Source of the DNA: Immundisolibacter cernigliae
Lineage (GTDB): Bacteria; Pseudomonadota; Gammaproteobacteria; Immundisolibacterales; Immundisolibacteraceae
Length of the DNA stretch: 64,000 bases
Direction: 5' to 3'
Assembly (NCBI RefSeq): GCF_001697225.1
Contig: NZ_CP014671.1
Span: forward strand, 930,001 to 994,000
Below are positions 51,783 to 63,609 of the stretch, piece by piece. A program made the position numbers and the translations under genes. The notes beneath the pieces were generated by a model. It was not told the DNA's origin, ran no database searches, and saw only the letters and a list, made by a program, of their open reading frames with translations. Within the stretch, counting starts at the first letter, position 1; each line of letters starts with the position of its first letter.

Positions 51783-54700
51783 GCCGAGGCGGGACGACGC
51801 GCCGCTCGACGCGCGCGCAGACGCAGCACACCGTGCTCAACCAGCGAGTACACCACCGGTACCACCACCAGCGTGAGCAGGGTCGAGGACACCATGCCGC
51901 CGATCACCGCCACCGCCAGCGGGCCGTTGGTATCGGAGCCCGCACCGACACCGAAGGCCGCCGGCAGCATGGCCAGGATCACCGTCAGCGAGGTCATCAG
52001 CACCGGGCGCAGGCGCACCGGACATGCCTCGCGCAGGGCCTCGCCGATGCTCTTGCCCTCGTCGCGCAGCTGGTTGGTCAGGTCAACCAGCAGGATCGAG
52101 TTCTTGGCCACCAGGCCCACCAGCAGCACCAGACCGATCATCGAATAGATGTTCAGCGTATGGCCGGCCAGCCACAGCGCCGCCAGCCCGCCGACCATCG
52201 CCAGCGGCTGGGCCACCATGATGATCAGCGGCTGCAGGAAGGAATCGAACTGGCTGGCCAGCACCATGTACAGCATCACCAGCGCCAGCACGAAGGCGGT
52301 GGCGACGAAACCCATGGTCTGGCTGAACTCGCGCGCCGAGCCCAGCAGCTTGATCGAATAGCCCAGCGGCAGAACCTCGGCGGCGACGCCCTGCACCTTC
52401 TCGACCGCCACGTTCAGGGGCATTTCCGGATTGTTGTAGAAACGCGCCGCGTACTGCAGGTCGAAGCGGTCGATGCGCGCCGGGCCGGGCTTCTCGACGA
52501 AGCGGGCCACGGTGTCCAGGCGCACCAGCTCGCCGTTGCCGGCGCGCAGGAAAATCTTGCGCAGGTCATCGGGCGTCTCGAAGGTCCCGTCGGGTGCCTT
52601 CAGGCGCACGTCGTAACGCTCACCATCGCCCGGATCGTCGTTCCACTTGGCGATGTCCATGCCGCCGGCCAGCACGTTGGCTGCCATTGCCACGTCGCGG
52701 CTGGACAGGCCCAGCGCCGCCGTGCGCGTGCGATCGATCTCGAGGCGCAGCTGCGGCATGTCCAGCAGCAGGTCCAGGTCGATGAAACCGAAGCCTGGCA
52801 TCTGCATCAGGCGTTCGCGCATCTGCACCGCATACTCGCCGACCCGCGTGAGGTTCGGCCCGCGCACCGCAAACTGCAGGGTCTCGCCGCGCTGGCCGCC
52901 GATGGCCGGTGTCGGCACGGCAAAGGCGCGCACACCGGGCAGGCTGCCCAGCTGCGGGCGCAGGCGGGCGATGACCTCATGCTGGCTGATGGCGCGTTCG
53001 TCGCGCGGCGTGATGGTGACGAAAACCATGCCCTCGTTGGCCTGCGCCGTCGTGAACAGGCCAATGGCGCCGAAGGTGTACAGCACCGTCGGGTCGGCCT
53101 CCAGCACCTGCTCGATCATCTGCAGGCGCGAGTTGGTGTACTCGACGCTCGAGCCGAGCGGGGTCTTGAAGATCACCATGAAGCGGCTCTCGTCCTCCAC
53201 CGGGACGAACTCCTTGCCGATCGCGCCGAAAAACCAGCCGCTGCTGGCCACCACTACCAGGGTTGCTGCAACCACCCCCCAGCGCCAGCGCAGGCCGGCA
53301 TTCAGCACACGCCGGTAAAAGCGATCCATGGCCTCGAAAAAACGGCCGAATGCACCGTAAAGACGGCCGTGGCTGTGGCTGACGTCCAGGTAGCGCGAGC
53401 ACAGCATGGGCGTCAGCGTCAGCGACACGAACCAGGACACCAGTACGCCGAACACCACCACCACCGAGAACGAGCTGAAGAAACGCCCGATCATGCCGCC
53501 CATGAACACCACCGGCACGAAGATGGCGACCAGCGACAGCGTGGCGGCCAGCACCGCGAACATCACCTGTTTGGTGCCCTCGATGGCCGCGCTGCGCGGG
53601 TCCGGGTCGATGTGCTCGCGGTGGCGGTGGATGTTCTCCAGCACCACGATGGCGTCGTCCACCACCACGCCGACCAGCAGCAGCAGCGCCAGCAGGGTCA
53701 TGGAATTGAAGGTGTAGTCCAGAAAGTACATCACGGCGATGGCGCCCAGCAGCGACACCGGAATGGCGGCGGCGATGATGAGCGTGGCCCGGAAGCTGCG
53801 CAGGAACAGCAGCACCACGGCCCCGGCCAGCAGCGTGCCGGAGATCAGATGCTCCTTGAGCGCATCGACCATCTCGACGATGAAGATCGAGTTGTCGGTG
53901 CCCTGCCGGATCTCGATACCGGCCGGCAGCTGGGGGATGATTTCCGTTTTCAGGCGCTGCTGGACCTCGTCGACGATGGCCACGGTGTTGGCGCCGGTCA
54001 CCTTGACGATGCCCATGCCGACCACCGACTGCCCGTCGCGCCGCGCCAGACGCCGGTAATCGGCCATGCCGTCGATGACCTCGGCCACCTGCGACAGGCG
54101 GATTTCGGCGCCGTCCTCGTAGCCGATCACCATGTTCTGCAGCTCGCGCGGGCTGTGGTACTCGATATCGAGCTTCAGCAGCCGCTCCTGCGTGCGCGAG
54201 GTGACGAAGCCACCGGGCAGCAGCAGGTGCTCGTTGCGAAACGCATCCAGCACGTCCTGCACCGTCAGGCCGTGCGCGCTCAGGCGCTCCGGGTGAACCT
54301 CGACGCGGATGTTGCGGGGGCGCAGGCCGCCGATGCGGATGTCGCCGACGCCGTCGATGGTTTCGATCTGGCGGCGCAGCGTGTTGGTGACAAAGGTGTT
54401 CAGCTGCTGCAGCGTGCGATCGCCCAGGATGTGCAGCCACAGGATCGGCGTGGCGTCTGCCTCCACCTTGGCCACCACCGGCGGGTCGGCGTCGTCGGGC
54501 AGGTCGGCCACCACCTGGCTGACCTTGGACTGCACCTCCTGGAAGGCGACGTCGATGTCCTTTTCCAGCTTGAAGGTGATGGTCACCTGCGACACGCCGG
54601 GCGTGGAACTGGACTGGATGTAGTCGATGCCGGGCACGCTGTTGACCTGGCGCTCGATGATGTTGGTGATGCTGGCGTCGATGACCTCCGGGTTGGCGCC

Positions 54701-54856
54701 CGGCTGGGTGGTGGTCACCGACACGATCGGGAAATCGATATGCGGAAAGCGGTCCACGCCCAGCGCGCGGTAAGCGACGATGCCAAACAGCACGATCACG
54801 CCGCTCAGCATGTACGCCAGTACATGCCGGTTGATGGAAAGTTCCGGCAGACTCAT
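51779..54856 (-). CDS. RND efflux pump, HAE1/AcrB-type inner-membrane transporter
   Basis: Proton-driven RND exporter of 1025 residues with the duplicated 6-TM plus large periplasmic loop layout. The N-terminus has RFPHIDFPIVSVTT and GANPEVIDASITNIIE. TM4 contains GVVVDDAIVVLENIHRHRE with the Asp-Asp pair of the proton relay. The second half has LVGLVAKNSILLVDL and the C-terminal GMVSSTLLTLVVVPVVYSLVE. It overlaps the adaptor gene upstream (4 nt) and the LOG gene downstream. The substrate range is unknown. Confidence 0.94.
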   Translation of the reverse strand: MSLPELSINRHVLAYMLSGVIVLFGIVAYRALGVDRFPHIDFPIVSVTTTQPGANPEVIDASITNIIERQVNSVPGIDYIQSSSTPGVSQVTITFKLEKDIDVAFQEVQSKVSQVVADLPDDADPPVVAKVEADATPILWLHILGDRTLQQLNTFVTNTLRRQIETIDGVGDIRIGGLRPRNIRVEVHPERLSAHGLTVQDVLDAFRNEHLLLPGGFVTSRTQERLLKLDIEYHSPRELQNMVIGYEDGAEIRLSQVAEVIDGMADYRRLARRDGQSVVGMGIVKVTGANTVAIVDEVQQRLKTEIIPQLPAGIEIRQGTDNSIFIVEMVDALKEHLISGTLLAGAVVLLFLRSFRATLIIAAAIPVSLLGAIAVMYFLDYTFNSMTLLALLLLVGVVVDDAIVVLENIHRHREHIDPDPRSAAIEGTKQVMFAVLAATLSLVAIFVPVVFMGGMIGRFFSSFSVVVVFGVLVSWFVSLTLTPMLCSRYLDVSHSHGRLYGAFGRFFEAMDRFYRRVLNAGLRWRWGVVAATLVVVASSGWFFGAIGKEFVPVEDESRFMVIFKTPLGSSVEYTNSRLQMIEQVLEADPTVLYTFGAIGLFTTAQANEGMVFVTITPRDERAISQHEVIARLRPQLGSLPGVRAFAVPTPAIGGQRGETLQFAVRGPNLTRVGEYAVQMRERLMQMPGFGFIDLDLLLDMPQLRLEIDRTRTAALGLSSRDVAMAANVLAGGMDIAKWNDDPGDGERYDVRLKAPDGTFETPDDLRKIFLRAGNGELVRLDTVARFVEKPGPARIDRFDLQYAARFYNNPEMPLNVAVEKVQGVAAEVLPLGYSIKLLGSAREFSQTMGFVATAFVLALVMLYMVLASQFDSFLQPLIIMVAQPLAMVGGLAALWLAGHTLNIYSMIGLVLLVGLVAKNSILLVDLTNQLRDEGKSIGEALREACPVRLRPVLMTSLTVILAMLPAAFGVGAGSDTNGPLAVAVIGGMVSSTLLTLVVVPVVYSLVEHGVLRLRARRAARRPASA

Positions 54857-55941
54857 GCGCCACCTTCCTGCACCCGCACGGATGCACCGTCGGTCAGAAA
54901 GCCGGCACCGTCAACCGCCACCCGGGCGCCGGCCTCCAGCCCGGACAGTATCTCCACCGTGCCGGCGCGGTACACGCCGGGCTTGACCGTGACGGCACGC
55001 GCCTTGTCGCCCTCGATCACGTACACGGTCGGCCCGGCCGGGCGCAGCACCACGGCGGTTTCAGGCACCGTCATCGCCTGCTCCCGACGACCGAGAATGA
55101 CCTCGCCATCGACACTGGCGCCAGCCTTCCAGCCGCCCGGGTTGGGCAGATCGACCAGCACCAGCAAGGCACGGTTGTCCTGGCCGACGGTGGGGCGGAT
55201 CTCGCTGATGGCGGCCTCGACCACCGTGTCCGGTGCCGAGGGCGAGCGCAGGCGCACCGGCAGACCGGGTTTGAGCACGTCGGCCAGCGCCTCCGGGTAC
55301 GGCAGGGCCACGCGCAGCAGGCGATCGGTGCTCAGGCGCACGATCGGCGCCCCCACCGCGACGTAGTCCCCAACGTTGACCATGCGCGCCGACACGGCGC
55401 CGTCGATGGGCGCCGTCACCCGGCCGCGGGCCAGGTTGCGCGTGGCTTCCGACAACTGCGCCTGCGCGGCGGCTCGCTGGCTGCGCAGGGCCTGCAACTG
55501 GGCACGAGCGTCATCGAGCGCGTTCTTGGCGAAAAAATCGCTTTTCGCGAGGGTCTCGTAGCGCTCGACCAGGCGCTCCTGCTGGGCGATCAGGGCTGCC
55601 AGGCGGCCGATCTCGGCCTGCGCCGAACCCTGCCGCAGGCGGTAGTCCTCGCTGTCGAGCTCGATCAGGGTCTGTCCCTTGCGCACCTCGTCGCCCACCT
55701 CGACCTTGACACTGAGCACGCGCCCGGCAACCTCGGCCGCCACCACCGGCTCGACCAGGCTCTCGATCTGGCCGACGCTGCTTTCCAGCGTCTCCACCGG
55801 CGCCATGCCGACCTGCGTGGTGGTCACGAGAATGCCGGGCGGCTTGACGGCGGCCTGTTCCTGCTTGCCGCAGGCAACCAACGCGAAGGCGAAAACGAGG
55901 ACCGCGGGCACGGTCCGCACGAACGGGCGCAAAGCTGGCAT
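54853..55941 (-). CDS. RND efflux periplasmic adaptor (membrane fusion lipoprotein)
   Basis: Adaptor connecting the RND pump to an outer-membrane channel, 362 residues. The signal peptide ends in a lipobox (FALVAC), so it is anchored to the inner membrane. The biotinyl-lipoyl-like hairpin (VAAEVAGRVLSVKVEVGDEV and GRVTAPIDGAVSARMVNVGDYV) flanks a coiled coil (about residues 95-165), followed by beta-barrel and membrane-proximal domains. ATG 55941 is chosen because it begins the signal peptide. It is the first gene of the adaptor-pump-LOG operon. Confidence 0.93.
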   Translation of the reverse strand: MPALRPFVRTVPAVLVFAFALVACGKQEQAAVKPPGILVTTTQVGMAPVETLESSVGQIESLVEPVVAAEVAGRVLSVKVEVGDEVRKGQTLIELDSEDYRLRQGSAQAEIGRLAALIAQQERLVERYETLAKSDFFAKNALDDARAQLQALRSQRAAAQAQLSEATRNLARGRVTAPIDGAVSARMVNVGDYVAVGAPIVRLSTDRLLRVALPYPEALADVLKPGLPVRLRSPSAPDTVVEAAISEIRPTVGQDNRALLVLVDLPNPGGWKAGASVDGEVILGRREQAMTVPETAVVLRPAGPTVYVIEGDKARAVTVKPGVYRAGTVEILSGLEAGARVAVDGAGFLTDGASVRVQEGGA

Positions 55942-56206
55942 GGAAGCTGTTCTTGGTCTGTGGCTGGGGGAAATCGGGCAACGCCGCGGGCAAGCCGCCA
56001 CGGCGATCCGTTCGACATCCTGTCCGAACGATGGTTGCGCACGGCACGCAAGTGAAATCATCTGGCTGGAGAATCACGCGGGCGGCCCTGCCCACGTCGG
56101 TGCGCGCCGGGCTGTTCGGAACCCCGTCGAGGGGCGCCAGGTGGGCCGGGACGCGCTGTTTTATAGCACAGCCAATGCACATCCCTGACCGGCCGTTTGG
56201 TCCGGA

Positions 56207-56937
56207 TCAGGCCGGCGCCGGCCGCCATGGGCGCTCCCGCGCCAGCGCTGCCCGGCGCTCGCGATGGTCCGGCAGCGCCGCCGCCAGCAGGGCGTAAAAC
56301 CGCGGCCCGTGGTTCATTTCCCGCAGATGACACAGCTCGTGCAGCAGCACGTAGTCGATCAGCGGCTGCTCCAGAAGCACCAGGCCCAGGTTCAGCGTGA
56401 TGTGGCCATCGGCCGCGCAGCTGCCCCAGCGAGCACGCAGACGCACGATCCGCGGCGGCGGCAGGGCCCGCCCTGACAACCAGGGCAACGCAGTCGCCAG
56501 GGTCGCGAGCCGTGGCGGCAGCAGGGCCTGCGCCTGGCGGCGGTACCAGCCATCGAGCGCCCCGCTGACCGTCGGCGCGTGTTCCGGCGCCGGCACCGAC
56601 ACCTGCAGGCAGCCGTCCTGCAACTGCACCCGCGCGCGGCCGACGGCCAGCTGCAAGGGGTAGCCCTGGCCAAGATACCGCTGCTGGCTGCCGGGGCCGA
56701 AATCCGGGGCAGCTGTCATTCGGCGAGCGCGACGCTCGAGCTGGCCGGCAATCCAGCGCCGGTGGCGGTGCAGGATGTCCGGCAACAAGCGCGCCGGCAG
56801 GCGCAGCGGCACGCGCAGTTCGAGCACGCCGTCGGCGCTCACGCGCAGCGCATAGGTACGCCGCCGGGCGCGCAGCACACGGCAAGCGAGCCGCCGGCCG
56901 TCCAGCTCGAAGGCTAGCGGGACAGCGACGTCCCCGG

Positions 56938-56941
<4 letters not shown>
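56207..56941 (-). CDS. M48-type metallopeptidase, YgjP/DUF45 family
   Basis: Zinc metallopeptidase-like protein of 244 residues. The active-site region reads YVLLHELCHLREMNHGPRFYALL, that is HExxH with a downstream His, near residues 201-223. RARWGSCAADGHITLNLGLVLL, preceding it, is the other family hallmark. E. coli YgjP is a relative; the biological substrate is unknown. ATG 56941 overlaps the glgX stop in an ATGA junction. Confidence 0.9.
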
Positions 56942-59088
<2,147 letters not shown>

Positions 59089-59170
59089 GTCAGAACGCCA
59101 GGCCGGGGAGGTGGGCAGCGGCAAGCATTGATCGGACCAGTGCCACACACCACGCCCGACCTAACAGAAT

Positions 59171-59317
59171 GTTGAAAAAGCCCATCCATGGGCTTCTTCA
59201 ACTCGCCTCGTCGCGGTACACGCCCGCGACGGGCTCCATGAATCAAGCACGAAGTGCTTGATTCATGCTGGGGCATCCTGCCCCGGATGGGCAGCGCTGG
59301 ATAAATCAGCGCCGCCC
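59171..59317. repeat. Array of five consecutive hairpins
   Basis: Five inverted repeats follow one another almost without gaps. They are 59171-59202 (14 bp, one mismatch), 59210-59230 (7 bp perfect), 59237-59267 (14 bp perfect, 3-nt loop), 59268-59286 (6 bp perfect plus two), and 59289-59317 (GGGC and GCGCTG arms with their complements). The array fills the gap between the RIO kinase stop and the upstream side of glgX. Terminator function for the RIO kinase gene is likely for at least one of the hairpins. Confidence 0.75.
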
Positions 59318-60171
59318 TAACGCTGGGCAGCCGCCTCGCGGCCGGCCTGGCGCAACTCGGCTTCAAGGCGCGCCGCTTCGATCTCGCGCATCACATCGCC
59401 CACATTGGCCGGCGTAGTGTCGGCCTCCACGTGGCCGGTCAATACGCTGTCCGGGTGCAAGGTGCCGGCCGCGTACAGCTGCCAGATCTCTGGCCCATAG
59501 GCCCGCCCCTGCAGCTGCGGCGCGAAACGGCCCAGGTACTCACCAAGATTGCTCACGTCCCGCTCCAGCAGGGCGCGGGCGCTGTTGTTGGCGGTGGCAT
59601 CGACCACCTGCGGGAGGTCGATGATGACCGGCCCGTCGGCCGTCAGCAGCACGTTGAACTCCGACAGATCGCCATGCACCATGCCGGCGCACAGCATCCG
59701 CACCACGTCGGCCAGCAGCCGCGCGTGGCAATCGAGCGCCTCCTCGGCCGTCAGGGGCAGATCGCCCAGGCGCGGCGCGGCGTCGCCGGCCGGGTCGGTG
59801 ATCAGCTCCATCAGCAGCACGCCGTCGAACAGTCCATACGGCTGGGGCACCCGAACGCCGGCCGCGGCCAGCCGGTACAGCGCGTCGACCTCGGCGCTGT
59901 GCCAGGCGGTTTCCGCTTCGCGGCGGCCGTAGCGGCTGCGCTTTTCCATGGCCCGCATCTGCCGGCTGTTGCGGGCCTTGCGGCCTTCCTGGTACGCCAC
60001 GGCCTGACGAAAGCCGCGCTGCTGGGCATCCTTGTAGACCTTCGCGCAGCGCAGCTCCTCACCGCAGCGCACCACGAACACAGCCGCTTCCTTGCCGCTG
60101 CGCAGCGGACGCACGACGGCGTCGATCAGGCCGTCTTCGAGCAGGGGCAGCAGCTGCGGCGGGACTTTCAC
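59317..60171 (-). CDS. RIO-type serine/threonine kinase
   Basis: Atypical protein kinase/ATPase of the RIO1 family, 284 residues. It contains LRSGKEAAVFVVRCGEELRCAKVYK (ATP-binding Lys), the catalytic loop MVHGDLSEFNVLL and the metal-binding VIIDLPQVVDA (RIO IDxPQ motif). Bacterial RIO proteins are rare relative to those in archaea and eukaryotes, where they act in ribosome maturation; the bacterial role is not established. It lies between glgX and yajQ on the same strand. Confidence 0.92.
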   Translation of the reverse strand: MKVPPQLLPLLEDGLIDAVVRPLRSGKEAAVFVVRCGEELRCAKVYKDAQQRGFRQAVAYQEGRKARNSRQMRAMEKRSRYGRREAETAWHSAEVDALYRLAAAGVRVPQPYGLFDGVLLMELITDPAGDAAPRLGDLPLTAEEALDCHARLLADVVRMLCAGMVHGDLSEFNVLLTADGPVIIDLPQVVDATANNSARALLERDVSNLGEYLGRFAPQLQGRAYGPEIWQLYAAGTLHPDSVLTGHVEADTTPANVGDVMREIEAARLEAELRQAGREAAAQR

Positions 60172-60225
60172 GGCGTCAGCACCGTCCGTCCGGGCCGGCG
60201 TCTAACCGAACGGGCAGGCGCGTGT

Positions 60226-60711
60226 TCAATCGCGAAAATTCACGAACTGCAGCGGCAGGTCGAAGTCTTCCTGCTTGCGCAGCAGGGCAATGACGGTCTG
60301 CAGGTCATCGCGATTCTTGCCGGACACGCGCAGCTCGTCGCCCTGGATGGCGGTCTGCACCCTCAGCTTGGCGTCCTTGATCAGCTTCACCAGTTTGCGG
60401 GCGTGGTCGGCGTCGATGCCCTGGCGCACGGTTATGGTCTGCGTCGCCCGCTGGCCGACTTCCTGCACCTTGCCGTAATCGAGCGACTTGAGGTCCACGC
60501 CGCGCTTGGCCATGCGCATGCGCAGCACCTCCAGCAATTGCTCGATCTGGAAGCGGTTGGGTGCCTCGGCGGTCATGACCTCCTCCTTGAGCGTGACCCT
60601 GGCGCCGGAGTCCTTGAAATCGAAGCGCGTGGTCAGCTCGCGGTTGGTCTGGTCGACCGCGTTGGCGACCTCATGCAGGTCGGCCTTTGAAACGACGTCG
60701 AATGACGGCAT
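60226..60711 (-). CDS. yajQ: Nucleotide-binding protein YajQ (UPF0234)
   Basis: Protein of 161 residues, YajQ family. It begins MPSFDVVSKADLHEVANAVDQ, with TTRFDFKDSGARVTL, VTVRQGIDADHARKLVKLIKD and the C-terminal LRKQEDFDLPLQFVNFRD. A homologue in Xanthomonas binds cyclic di-GMP; others bind nucleotides or tRNA. ATG 60711 matches the family start. It is downstream of rne on the same strand, separated by 84 nt. Confidence 0.96.
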   Translation of the reverse strand: MPSFDVVSKADLHEVANAVDQTNRELTTRFDFKDSGARVTLKEEVMTAEAPNRFQIEQLLEVLRMRMAKRGVDLKSLDYGKVQEVGQRATQTITVRQGIDADHARKLVKLIKDAKLRVQTAIQGDELRVSGKNRDDLQTVIALLRKQEDFDLPLQFVNFRD

Positions 60712-60795
60712 GGCTAGTCCCGTTACGTGTTCCAGAAATGGCAAGAATCGAAAACGCGGCCGACGCGCACGGACAAGCGCCAGTCACGCCGATTG

Positions 60796-63279
60796 TCAGC
60801 CCGCGTGCGCGTCCTTGTCCTGTGCGGCCGGCGCAACGACCGTCTCGACCTGCATGAACGGACTGCTCGCAGGAACCTGCGACGGCACCGGCGCCGGCGG
60901 CTCGAAGGCCGGTTCGGGCGGCGGGTCGGGCTCCCACCCGGACTGCGGGCTTTCCTGAGCCGGCGGCGGCTCGATGGGCGTTACCGGCGCCCAGGGCACG
61001 TGCTCCGGCGGCTGGAGTTCCGCAGCCAACGGTGCGTAGTCGGTTACCGGCGGCGACATCGCTGGCTCGAAAACCGGCGTGTCGAACTGGACGTCCCGGC
61101 TCACCTCAAACGCCGGGGCAACGACTGCAGGCACCACAACGGCAATCGGCGCCGACGGGATATTCGTACCCCATTCGGGTTGGACGGCGACCGGTTCGCG
61201 CGGCTCGGGCGCGACCGGCGACACAGGGCGCGCCTGCGCGTCAGGGACGTTGTTCCTGGGCTCGGCGCCACCCTGGCCCTGTCCGCGTTGACCCCCGCGG
61301 CGGCCACGGCTGCGACCGGATTTACCCTCGCGCGGCTCCCGTTGACCATCGCGGGCCGCCGGATCGCGATGCGTGTCGCGGGGCATGGACGAATCACGCT
61401 GGCTGTCGCGTTGGCCATCGCGCACAGCCGGCTGGTTGCGCGGCGCCGCTGGCGCCTGAGGCCGCTGCGCGTTGCCGCCCTGGCGGCCGCGGTCCGGGCG
61501 GGCGTCCCGCTCCGCACGAGTCGTGGGTAGTTCAGGGCGCGGCGGACGGTTTCGCGGATGACGCTGCGGGGCCTGCTCCACCGACACGGGCGGCTGATAG
61601 CCAACCAGACTGCGCCACAGGCGGGTGAACAGGCCAGCCTGCGGCTGTGGCGCCGCCGCTACAGTTGCCTCAACCGGACTTGGCGGCGGCGCGCTGCGCA
61701 CCAGGCGCTGCACGGCCGCCGGCTGCGCCACGATCGCCGCCGGTGCGGCAGCCGCTTCCGGCGCCGGCACGGTCAGCGCCAGTTCATGGCTGGGCGTATC
61801 CAGCAGGCGCTTGTTCAGGTCCTGCACGCGCGTGCGGTCGAGCTCGTAATGCGGGGTTTCGAGCGCCGGGTTGGGCAGGATGATGGGGTTCACGCCCAGG
61901 CGCTGACCCAGCTCGGACACCGCGTCACGCTTTTCGTTGAACAGATAGGTCGCCACCGCCACCGGCACCTGCACCGCCAGGCGACCGGTGCGCTCCTTGA
62001 GGGATTCTTCCTCCAGCAGGCGCAGCACGTGCAGGGCGGTCGACTCCACGCTGCGGATGGTGCCCTGGCCCTCGCAGCGCGGGCAGGTGATGTGGCTGGT
62101 TTCCTTCAGCGAGGGACGCAGGCGCTGGCGCGACATTTCGAGCAGCCCGAAGCGCGACAGCTTGCCCAGCTGGATGCGCGCCCGGTCGTGCTTGACCGCC
62201 TCCCGCAGGCGGTCTTCCACCGCCCGCTGGTTGCTGCTTTTCATCATGTCGATGAAGTCGATCACGATCAGCCCGCCCAGATCGCGCAGCCGAAGCTGGC
62301 GGCCGATCTCGTCGCAGGCTTCCAGATTGGTGTTGGTGGCCGTCTCCTCGATGTCGCTGCCGCCCGTGGAGCGCGCCGAGTTGATGTCGATGGCGGTCAA
62401 CGCCTCGGTATGGTCGACCACCAGCGCACCGCCGGAGCGCAGCGGCACCTCGCGCCGGTGCGCGGTCTCGATCTGGTGCTCGATCTGGTAGCGCGTGAAC
62501 AGCGGCACCTTGTCCTGGTACAGCTTCAGCTTGGGCAGGCTTTGCGGCATCAGCTGCTGCATCAGCGCGCGGGCCTCCTCGTAGGTGGCCTCGTCGTCGA
62601 TCAGCACTTCGCCGATGTCATCCCGGAAGTAGTCACGGATGACCCGCGCCACGACGTTGTTTTCCTGGTAGATCAGGAACGGGGCGGACTTGCCGGTGCT
62701 GGCCGCATCGATGGCGTTCCACAGCTCGACCAGGTGGTCCAGATCCCACTGCAGCTCGGCCAGGCTGCGCTCGGCGGCCACCGTGCGCACGATGACGCCC
62801 ATGTTGGCCGGCAGTTGCAGTTGCCCCAGCAGGTCTTTGAGTTCCGCCCGGTCATCGCCCTCGATCTTGCGCGACACGCCGCCGGCGTCCGGACTGCACG
62901 GCATCAGCACCAGATAGCGGCCGGCCAGGCTGACATGCGTGGTCAGGGCCGCGCCCTTGGTGCCGCGCTCTTCCTTCTCGACCTGGATGGTGACTTCCTG
63001 GCCTTCGCGCAGTTGGCGGGCGCCCGGTTCGCCGTTCGGGCCCTGCAGATAGGTCGCAGCGACTTCCTTCAGCGGCAGAAAGCCGTGGCGGGTGCCGCCA
63101 TAGTCGACGAAGGCCGCTTCCAGACTCGGCTCGACGCGGCGCACGATGGCGCGGTAGATGTTGCCCTTTTTCTGGTTGCGGTTCGGCGATTCGATATCGA
63201 GGTCAAACAGGTGTTGGCCATCGACGATGGCCACCCGCAGCTCTTCCGACTGGCGGGCGTTGAACAGAATTCGTTTCAT
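60796..63279 (-). CDS. rne: Ribonuclease E
   Basis: Endonuclease and degradosome scaffold, 827 residues. The N-terminal catalytic half begins MKRILFNARQSEELRVAIVDGQ and has the S1 domain (YRAIVRRVEPSLEAAFVDYG). The DNase I-like domain carries both catalytic aspartates (ALTAIDINSARSTGG and GGLIVIDFIDM) and the zinc-link CPRC. The C-terminal half (about residue 515 onward) is disordered, Pro/Arg/Gln-rich, typical of the scaffold. It is divergent from rluC. Confidence 0.96.
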   Translation of the reverse strand: MKRILFNARQSEELRVAIVDGQHLFDLDIESPNRNQKKGNIYRAIVRRVEPSLEAAFVDYGGTRHGFLPLKEVAATYLQGPNGEPGARQLREGQEVTIQVEKEERGTKGAALTTHVSLAGRYLVLMPCSPDAGGVSRKIEGDDRAELKDLLGQLQLPANMGVIVRTVAAERSLAELQWDLDHLVELWNAIDAASTGKSAPFLIYQENNVVARVIRDYFRDDIGEVLIDDEATYEEARALMQQLMPQSLPKLKLYQDKVPLFTRYQIEHQIETAHRREVPLRSGGALVVDHTEALTAIDINSARSTGGSDIEETATNTNLEACDEIGRQLRLRDLGGLIVIDFIDMMKSSNQRAVEDRLREAVKHDRARIQLGKLSRFGLLEMSRQRLRPSLKETSHITCPRCEGQGTIRSVESTALHVLRLLEEESLKERTGRLAVQVPVAVATYLFNEKRDAVSELGQRLGVNPIILPNPALETPHYELDRTRVQDLNKRLLDTPSHELALTVPAPEAAAAPAAIVAQPAAVQRLVRSAPPPSPVEATVAAAPQPQAGLFTRLWRSLVGYQPPVSVEQAPQRHPRNRPPRPELPTTRAERDARPDRGRQGGNAQRPQAPAAPRNQPAVRDGQRDSQRDSSMPRDTHRDPAARDGQREPREGKSGRSRGRRGGQRGQGQGGAEPRNNVPDAQARPVSPVAPEPREPVAVQPEWGTNIPSAPIAVVVPAVVAPAFEVSRDVQFDTPVFEPAMSPPVTDYAPLAAELQPPEHVPWAPVTPIEPPPAQESPQSGWEPDPPPEPAFEPPAPVPSQVPASSPFMQVETVVAPAAQDKDAHAG

Positions 63280-63609
63280 CGGGAAATTCTCGTGGCAGAC
63301 GCCTCACGGCGTAGCGCGTGCCGGACGGCAGCGCCCCCAGGGGCGCAGGCTCATGGGCCGGCATGCCGCAACGCGGCGCGACGCGGGGATCGGGAACAGG
63401 GCCTCCGGCGAGGGCGGTCCGCGAGGACTGGCGCAGGAGGAATAGAATGGCTCGCACAAAATCGGTTGCAGCGGCGCCGGCGCGACACGCCGACGAAACG
63501 GACACGGCAAACATCAGGCGGTCCCAGGCATTGCGCCCGAGACACTGAATCACCGCCCAAATCTTTTTGATCATGAAGATGGCCACTGCGCCGACAACAT
63601 TAACACGCG
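63280..63609. other. Divergent leader region rne - rluC
   Basis: This 330-nt region separates rne from rluC. It contains a perfect GCGCCC hairpin (63331-63346) near the rne side and no obvious sigma-70 hexamers on either strand. Its length matches the long 5' untranslated region known for rne in E. coli, which mediates autoregulation, but I could not recognise the corresponding stem-loops by eye. Confidence 0.5.

Noticed and set aside
51740-55366. Open frame of about 1200 codons opposite the RND pump
   Set aside because: Composition is His/Gln/Arg/Asp-rich as expected for an antisense shadow, with no recognisable domains.
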